Source: Ixodes scapularis (taxonomy: Eukaryota; Arthropoda; Arachnida; Ixodida; Ixodidae). Taken from it: a stretch of 64,000 nucleotides of DNA. The stretch is taken from positions 22,163,108-22,227,107 of the forward strand of contig NW_024609835.1 of the NCBI RefSeq assembly GCF_016920785.2, in the 5' to 3' direction. Position numbers and translations under genes: made by a program. The notes below the pieces were generated by a model, which searched no databases, had not been told where the DNA came from, and saw only the letters and a program-made list of their open reading frames with translations. Below, piece after piece: positions 57,501 through 64,000 of this stretch (position 1 is its first letter; each line of letters begins with the position of its first letter).

Positions 57501-57599
57501 TGGACGAATTCATGCGTGTTACTGGCGTTACATAATAGGCCTAACAAGACGGACGCGCTTGCTAGGAATGCCGGCAATAGCTCGAAGCTGAATAACGTG
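54561..57599. other. No gene recognised
   Basis: Three kilobases of AT-rich sequence. Features noted: direct ACACCTATAGAG pairs (55430-55465), a CG run (about 55673-55682), and T runs at 56385-56400, about 57300-57325 and about 57459-57477. Frames of 60-114 codons have no domain. Confidence 0.4.
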
Positions 57600-57930
57600 C
57601 CAAAGGTACAGTTAATTAGAATTCATTACGACCTCGTGTAATTAGCTATGCATGATCATGTGCTAGTCATGTGCATCTTTGGCCCGTCCCGCTCGAAACA
57701 ACGAATGCGAATTGTCGACTCGTCCAAACAAAATCCAAACGGCTCATTCGTGCCGAGCGACTTCCACGGGCGTGATATTATATTTTCCGTCAACATTGGT
57801 GTGACGTTCGGGAGAGAATAAATGCTTATTCGAACTCGTTATCATCGTCCTTTTCTTCTTTACTGAGCCTATCACGGGGCAGCTAACGCCTGGCCCGAAT
57901 CGTTGCTTGTATTACACCGATTGCATTGGT
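57600..57930 (+). mobile_element. Possible LTR end of a retrotransposon
   Basis: Contains AATAAATGCTTATTCG (polyadenylation-like) near 57820, then GGGCAGCTAACGCCTGGCCC, ending near TTGTATTACA at 57915, followed by ATTGGTACCGATCAGCGG, which resembles a primer binding site region, and then a GC-richer frame (57926-58255, 109 codons). The layout LTR, primer site, gag leader is suggestive, but no second LTR is present. Confidence 0.25.
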
Positions 57931-58259
57931 ACCGATCAGCGGAAGCCTAAAAAACTTAGAGCAGAGCGTGCTGGACCGCACTGACTCAGTTTGGCCGGGC
58001 TCTTCTCAGCGCGTTGGGCCCAGCGGTGCGCGGCGTAGTCGACGACGTCAGCACGATTGCGTTCGGGGCCTGAATCTAGGACGATGCAAGGGGCTATGGC
58101 GACGATGCGTATACCCGTCCTCGTCGTGGAACCCGACCGACCCGCAGCAAATTAGCCAGCCGCTTGGCTCCAACCCTCCAATCGTAGAATCGTCCCAAAT
58201 GCGTCACGGAGCGAAAATGCTTTGCCCTCTTTGTGAAATATTAAGTTGCTTGTAAGTTC

Positions 58260-59126
58260 CAGACATGTACGTAACGCGTTGCAAGTAACGAGTTACCTCT
58301 ACCTAGTTACTATTTTCGGTAACGAGTAACGTATTTAGTTATTTTTTTTTAGAAAAGGAACGAGTAACGAGGCTTTGTTACTTTGAAGGCCAAGCAACGA
58401 GTAACCCTATTCTATTACTTTTGAGGAGTAACGTATACAACACCGCTTAAATGGCCTTGTTTTCACACTAACCTGAGTATGCGTCTATTGCAAGAACGGT
58501 AGGTGGGCAACGCGAAAAACAACTAAACAGTATGACAGTAGAGCAACGTATATCGCTGAACACGCCAGTCGAACAGTTTGACTGATGTATCCAGCGATGA
58601 AAGCTCTTGTACTGAACTCTACAGATGGGAATGTCCTTCACCCAGAGGACACAATAAGGTTCGTTGGTTGAACCTTCTAGAACTGGGTAAGGGCCGAATA
58701 TAAACTCGAAGGTTGCGAACACGGGAAGGCACAGAAACCCATTGCCTCAATGAAGGCTCAGTTCCCGAAGATTCACCAGCTCTTCCTGAAGCGCAACACT
58801 GTCGTTCCTTCGAGCGCGTTGGTAGAACGACTCTTCAGCGTCGCCGGAGATGTATTTTCAAGGAAGCGGGGAAACGTAACTGATGAAAACTTCGAGAGGC
58901 AGCTACCGCTTAAATGCAACGACTACTAAAAAGAAAACAATAAATCATGAAACAAAGCCAGTTGTGTATACGGTAGTCAAAGTAACGTGAAAAGTAACTC
59001 GTTACTTTTGAGGTAACTCACGCGTTCCTTTTAAGAATCGGTAACGAGTAACGTATTTACTTACTTTTTGAGCGAGCAACGAGTAACGGTATTTAGCTAC
59101 TTTTTTGGGTGACGTGTACATGACTG
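58260..59126 (+). mobile_element. hAT transposon remnant with GTAACGAGTAAC ends
   Basis: Termini: the left reads CAGACATGTACGTAACGCG; the right on the other strand reads CAGTCATGTACACGTCACC. Both ends are crowded with GTAACGAGTAAC and GTTACTTTT motifs (58275-58440; 58980-59110). The middle still encodes the end of a hAT transposase. The 8-bp duplication is unresolved: flanks share GCTTGYAASTTCCA, but not in phase with the termini. This makes it the likely source family of the GTAAC-rich short elements elsewhere in the window. Confidence 0.82.
58681..58929 (+). pseudogene. hAT transposase C-terminal dimerisation domain
   Basis: The frame 58681-58929 (82 codons, stop TAA at 58927) contains FPKIHQLFLKRNTVVPSSAL, then VERLFSVAG and a KRGN-(T)DENFE block followed by LPLKCN. 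This is the signature of the hAT family dimerisation region, canonically PxxS-A-xVERxFS..G...-.RR..L....E.L..L. The N-terminal BED zinc finger and the catalytic RNase H-like core are missing: only about 250 bp lie between the left subterminal repeats and this frame, with stops. The element is therefore an internally deleted copy that kept its transposase tail. Confidence 0.85.
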
Positions 59127-60279
59127 CTTGCAACTTCCAAAATAATACGAATTTCCGGAAAAACATATTTCCTCCGTGTTCTTACGTTCAATAAAGTCTG
59201 TTTGAACGCAAATTTAAATAGAGTACAAATAATCATTAGTATTCCCCCTAAAGTAATTATTTTTTTTACCATAGATATAACTCTCGCTCTCTCTCTCTTG
59301 CTCACACTCTTCGTCACGCCGTGCTTTTTCTGTCATTTTTATAATGTATGTAGGTCGAAATGTTTTTTTTTTTTTGTATTCTGTATTTTCCACAAGTCAA
59401 AAGAGTATAGTCGGAGAAGGAGAAGAAGAGAGGGGGAATTCGAGGGCACGAATCCTCACATAAAATATCTACTTGTAATTCACGTTTTCAGTTTAGCAGC
59501 TGGAGTTATTCCAAATAAATAAAAAGGAACGTGATACACCCTTTTATAGCAAAGTCTAACTAAAATGCGTATTAACAGCTTGGCTTCGAGACTACAAGAA
59601 TCAAAAAGAAAACATCTACAACCAGAACGCAATGGCCACCCACTCCGTACCTGATGCACCGAGCGCTCGCAAATCGACACGGTTAACCGACAATATTAAT
59701 CGCAACAGGTCACGTTATCGTAAAAAAAAAAAATATCCGTGCGTCGAAGGAACAGATTAATGCTTCACATTAACGGCGGCATGGTTTCTCCTCTCATACT
59801 ATTAGGCGCCCAACTTGGGATTGGGTACACGCTGCCAGGGTTTCAATAGCTTCGCAGGTGGTAAGACTAAGAGGTAATCATTTTACAATTAGGCCGAGGA
59901 ATTGAATATCTCCTTGATTGACTCGAAGTTAAAAATAAGGCCGGCAGAAAATTGCCCTGGGATACATTAAGAGGGCAAAAAAACTGATAGAAACATGGAA
60001 TCAGGTGTTCTGCCATCAACATAGAAGCTTTATCGCCCCGAAGAAGATTTTATTGCCTAAAAAAAAACACTTCACTTTTTTTCTTTTTTTTTTCTTTTGT
60101 TTTGAGGAAGAGTGGGAAGGCAGCACCCCTTGGCTCAGTATCAATTTGCGAACCCTCAAAAGCTTGAGGGGCCGCTATAGAGGGGTGCCGCTGTGCGCTG
60201 CCTTTTTATTTTTATTATTATTATTTATTTTTTTTTTTTTTTTTTTTTCAAATGAAGCCCTAAGAGCGAGCAAGCAGCA
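59127..60279. other. No gene recognised
   Basis: Short CT run near 59281-59300 and T runs at 59362-59375, about 60080-60090 and about 60225-60248. Frames of about 65-109 codons are low-complexity. Confidence 0.4.
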
Positions 60280-60600
60280 GGCCACGGCAGCAGCCGGCCG
60301 CGAACGCATTATTTTTACGGCCCAAATATCTTAGCGCGCGTTGCAACGACCGGGGCCTTCTGGTTTCCCAGGTGCCTCCTCGTCGGCGCCTCGTATTTTC
60401 GCAGTTACGATCTAATAAGGCGACGCGCGCCCTTTCCTCCGCGGATTGCGGTTGACCCGAAGCTTGACGCGCGTGTAGGACGGCCGCTTTGATTAACGAC
60501 CTTCGGCGAAACTACGGCGTTGCCGGAACGCCGGGGATCCTCCCCAACGAGATCGAGCGACGATGATGATGATGATGTACGGGCACTTTAATATCCTGTT
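60280..60600. promoter_or_regulatory. Third, smaller CpG-rich block with (GAT)n
   Basis: CpG-rich from about 60280 to 60555, then GATGATGATGATGATG (60561-60576). A complementary ATCATCATCATCAT run lies at about 60765-60778, so the two could pair. No gene start recognised. Confidence 0.3.
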
Positions 60601-61715
60601 ACTCGCCAAGGCTTCCTATCGAACTTCTTCCAACGGCATCGAAGGTCGCCAATGAGAGTCCATCTTTGTTGCCATGTTTACGCATGCACAGCCCATAAAG
60701 CCGCACTCACACTGTCGGCACGTCATACAAAACACACGAAGTCGCTCTTGCGCTATTAACCCCAATCATCATCATCATACAGAAGTCACGGTGTTCTATT
60801 CGGACCTGATGGCAGAATCATCTGGGGACACTCCTCAAGCTGGTTCGAAGAATGTTTGCTTCATATATACTTTCAACAAGCCTGCAGACAAGCCTTGTAC
60901 GACGAATGGCACCGTCATGCAAGGAATGCCTCAGACAGTGTCTGCATACCGTCTATTTTATCATTTCTTAGGATGTGACCGTGGCCTAAGAGAAAATGGC
61001 TACCATGGGTAGTCCAAGTGGCGTTGTGTGCCATATAGCTTAGACTACCCTAAGAGCGTGGTAACTAGCCTTTGGGCAAAGTAACCACATCCAGTCACTG
61101 CCGAGTAACCACCTGTCTGAAGATGGCAACGGGGGATGCATGTTCGTTTCGCTCATCATTCATCCACTGGTCTGCACCGCGAGTGTCTTTTCTTCTGTCA
61201 CCATTCTCCTCACCCCCTCGTTTCTTTTTTCTCTTGGTATAGTTGAAGTTTAGAACACGCTAGATTATTGAAGATTTTCTGTTAAAGTAAAGTAACACCT
61301 ACTTTTCTTTATTCTAAAGGATTAACACTCCTGGACTGTAGCGCGTAAACAAGTACCTTTACTTAGGAACGTCTACGTATCTGATGCTAAACTTCAACAA
61401 AAATATCTCTCCTTGGCATGTCTTTCCACTCGTTTCAAAGAAAACGAGGAACAGATGTTGTCTCGCATTTACTGGCATTATTCCATTCGCGCGCTCGTAC
61501 ATAACGACTCCGTGACTTTCTGCCAAGATCCCAATCTAGGCGTCTTCATTTGGCCCCAGCACGTTTTCACCCCCCAGCCTACCGTTCATACAGCTCGGAC
61601 CCCCGCACCAACCGACGCACACACGGCGTACCCATCCATACTCGGGCAGGCTAAAAACCCCCGGACCCTTCGACCGGAAAGACACCTAAAACAAGTCGGA
61701 GCTAAACTTTGATGG
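60601..61715. other. No gene recognised
   Basis: Plus-strand frames 60674-61012 (112 codons) and 61413-61712 (99 codons) have unremarkable composition and no recognisable domain. The second ends just before the frame described next. Confidence 0.35.
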
Positions 61716-63758
61716 ATGCGTTCAGCACGCCCGCGCGTCGCATGTCCTCGGGGGCCATGTGTGGTCCTCGACGCCAAGTCGCAGACCGGGGACGCCACTG
61801 CTAATGAGGGGCCCCCCACTATATGGTCCTCCGTGCGGAGGAGACACCTCACGACAGACCGTGGCGAGCTTCCCCAACACAACCTCGGATACAAGGCCTG
61901 TGCCTTCCCCGGTAAAGCGTCATCACTAGTGGCACTCACGCAGCGCCGCCTACCTTACGCGCCATGGTGTCACCGCCGAATCCCGGAGAAAAGCTCACCG
62001 GAGAAAAGCTCACCGGAGAAAAGCTCACCGCAAAACTGGCGGATGCGGAAAAAAGCTCACTGGCCATTGAGCGTATGCGGAGAAAAGCTCACCGATTATT
62101 TTTTTTCTTTTTATATGAAGGCTGTTGGATCGTGCGTAACATATATCATTTTATTATCATTAAAATTCGTGAACTTTGTAAAAAAGAAAATGTTCTTTTT
62201 TTGTATAATTTGATAAGCTTAATGGGTACATTGCACTCAAATTTATTATTGCGTGCCAGTGTTTTCTGTGGTTTACACCCTAGGTAACGAAAGCCTAACT
62301 GAAAACTTCATGAACTTGAAGAACAGGAAAAAGTTCGAAAACTTAATAATATCTGCCTAAACCCTAAAATTAAAAAATGTAAAGGCCGAAAATCCGAAAG
62401 TGCATGCCCAACAACGTGGTGCCTGAAATTCTCTTTAAAGCTTTTGTTAACCTGTGAAAACAGGATAATACAGTCTGAAGGATATCGAGATTTCGTTCTT
62501 CCACGGACATGCACGTTTTCTAGCCGTTCGTGCTGGTGTTTTCACACGTTGCCTTTGTGTGATAGTGCCCGTCTACGGCGAACATGACCTTCAAAGCTGC
62601 ACACTGCCACCGTTGTTACTCGTTACCTATATAAGAACTAGTCGTCTATAAGGTAGCGAATTGAGCGAGTTGGTAAACGTTATACATTATGAAAACCGCT
62701 CAAACGACAACGGAATGAAGGCAACGAACACGACAGTGCAAAGCCGTCCTCGCAACTAAAGTCTTGTTAGTGAAATTAACAGAAGGAAACAGCGTAGCCG
62801 ACGCTGATTACATCAACAAACACATCCTTATCTATCAGGCACAACAGAATCTTTGGAGCTAAGCGGTTCACACACCGCTATTCCTATTAGCTTGCAAAGA
62901 AGAAACCTCTTTATCGACGGGGCACTGTCAGCTGTCAATAAATTGTTTTCTTTCTTACCGGCGTCCGATGTTCTGATTTTATACCCTTGCGGCTTCATTA
63001 ATATACAAAATGGGTGATTACTAACTTCTGGGGAATTAGTAAATTTGTCCATTGAACTTCAAGAGTATTACAAAAAAGGACATATTTTTTAATGAAGTGA
63101 CGAATACGAATTGTGTTAAATTGCCACGTGTGCCGCAGAATCCGCAAAGCTAAGAAACAAATTTAAAAAATCGGTGAGCTTTTCTTCGCATCCGCTCAGA
63201 GGCTGATGAGCTTTTCTCCGCATCTGCCGGTTTTGCGGTGAGCTTTTCTCCGGTGAGCTTTTCTCCGGTGAGCTTTTCTCCGCCGCCCGTCACCGCCAGA
63301 GCGTGTCGCAGCTTCTCACAAAGAACGTGTCGCGTCTCTTTTGTCGAGCCTCTACGTGCTTGCCGCTTGGTGAAGGTCGGGGATCCACTTACGGTGACGT
63401 CAAGCGCAGGCCATGTCGTTTAGGTGCCGTCGCCTCTGCCCTGTCACGCAAGCACCCCGGTGTTTGGTGTCACATCCTGTCACGGGGTGGTCCTAATGGG
63501 TCTGGCTCCGGTGGCGCGACGATGTCTCCGAGCTCCGGACAAGGACACGGCTTTGTTTGGGGATTTCGGCGTGAATCGAACCAGGCACCAGTGCATCTCT
63601 GGTGGCCCACATCGGAGCTTCTGCGGAGATGGATGGCTGCGTGGATACGGTCTCTTCGCGCCATTCGACCCGTGAGGGTTTCGGTTCACGGTGTCGAGTA
63701 CATGGGGATCTCCGTGGACGCCGGGGAAGAGCTCGTGGGTGGCGAGGTTTCGTTTTGA
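61716..63758 (+). pseudogene. Open frame split by a foldback element (unknown product)
   Basis: The plus-strand frame from ATG 61716 is open up to the insertion point at 61977. The frame entering at 63298 is open to a stop at 63756-63758. Counting codons, the two halves are in the same phase once the element (61978-63288) and one 9-bp duplication are disregarded, giving about 240 codons. Both halves are Arg/Ser/Gly-rich and GC-rich, and minus-strand frames are also open in the right half, so the frame may be a composition effect. I recognise no domain. An in-frame stop (TGA) lies immediately 5' of the ATG. If real, the gene was interrupted by the insertion. Confidence 0.25.
61978..63288. mobile_element. 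Foldback-type element with perfect 9-bp target duplication
   Basis: GTCACCGCC flanks the element exactly (61969-61977 and 63289-63297). Inverted ends of about 115 bp are built of direct repeats: three tandem GGAGAAAAGCTCACC units, then GCAAAACYGGC, GATGCGG and further AAAGCTCA units (61984-62095), mirrored at 63170-63282. Nine-base duplications and repeat-built inverted ends fit foldback/MULE-type DNA transposons. The interior (about 1.07 kb, AT-rich) has no transposase. The near identity of the two ends suggests recent activity. Confidence 0.88.
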
Positions 63759-64000
63759 CGCGGGATGCGGTGTAATTGGCGTGATGGAACGCTTTATTCG
63801 CGTCGGAGTGAGGCTTCCCAACTGAGTCGTTGGAGGTTATTCCCGTTTTTTTTTTTTCCGACCCAATTTCTACCTCACGGATTCCGAGATAACTGAGCAT
63901 TTGGGCAGGCGAGGAAGGCGTTTCACGAAACCCACTTGTCGTCTGCTTTTCACTTTTGGACCGGCAAGAGGATAATTAAGGTCGGAACTGTGGCGAAAAG
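63759..64000. other. No gene recognised at the window end
   Basis: Contains a T run (63847-63859). The minus-strand frame 63493-63900 (135 codons) overlaps the split frame and has no domain. Confidence 0.4.

Noticed and set aside
63565..63590. GAATCGAACC, resembling the complement of a tRNA T-arm
   Set aside because: The T stem does not pair and no acceptor, D or anticodon arms can be built around it.

Overview
The window looks like transposon-dense, intergenic nuclear DNA of an animal. I think it comes from an arthropod, most likely a chelicerate such as a hard tick. The reasons are the mixture of CR1/L2/Jockey-type LINEs, Penelope-like elements with GIY-YIG endonuclease, many hAT-type elements with GTAAC-rich ends, TTAA-flanked short elements and a Ty3/Gypsy element. 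The species assignment is inference from repeat style only. I found no intact host protein-coding gene, rRNA or tRNA gene. Nearly all recognisable coding sequence is decayed transposon protein.

Layout. 0.7-1.25 kb: a LINE-type 3' end. 2.1-3.24 kb: a decayed LINE reverse transcriptase. 3.24-4.85 kb and 4.86-8.96 kb: two copies of one LINE family meeting tail to tail, the minus-strand one nearly full length (ORF1, endonuclease, RT). 9.65-11.16 kb: a minus-strand Penelope-like element. 11.19-11.88, 14.20-15.11, 18.45-21.29 and 23.54-24.16 kb: hAT-like elements; the 14.2 kb and 18.4 kb copies have perfect 8-bp target duplications, and the 18.4 kb copy contains a foldback-like element. 24.5-25.3 kb: a GC/CpG-rich block. 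27.7-31.0 kb: a possible large element with a different tandem array at each end (about 104 bp and 73 bp). 31.66-32.79 kb: a second Penelope-like copy with an open GIY-YIG reading frame between 110-bp inverted repeats. 35.3-36.55 kb: another LINE. 36.7-41.3 kb: a nest of elements, comprising AAATAC-rich repeats, a 1-kb LTR element, and a hAT-like element with another hAT-like element inside it.

42.8-50.9 kb: a 104-bp satellite array of roughly 36 units, split by a 4.38-kb minus-strand Ty3/Gypsy element that has both LTRs, a tRNA-Leu primer binding site, a polypurine tract and a complete but dead gag-pol. 51-54.6 kb: long G and C runs, a 46-bp perfect palindrome, a TTAA-flanked short element and a second CpG-rich block. 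58.26-59.13 kb: a hAT remnant that still encodes the transposase C-terminal dimerisation domain. 61.98-63.29 kb: a foldback-type element with a perfect 9-bp target duplication, sitting inside a long open frame that joins in phase if the element and one duplication are ignored.

How it works together: there is no operon or pathway here. The content records successive insertions. Order can be read directly where elements interrupt one another: satellite before Gypsy; outer hAT before inner hAT; and the open frame at 61.7-63.8 kb before the foldback element. The remaining intervals are AT-rich DNA with short ORFs that I do not regard as genes.
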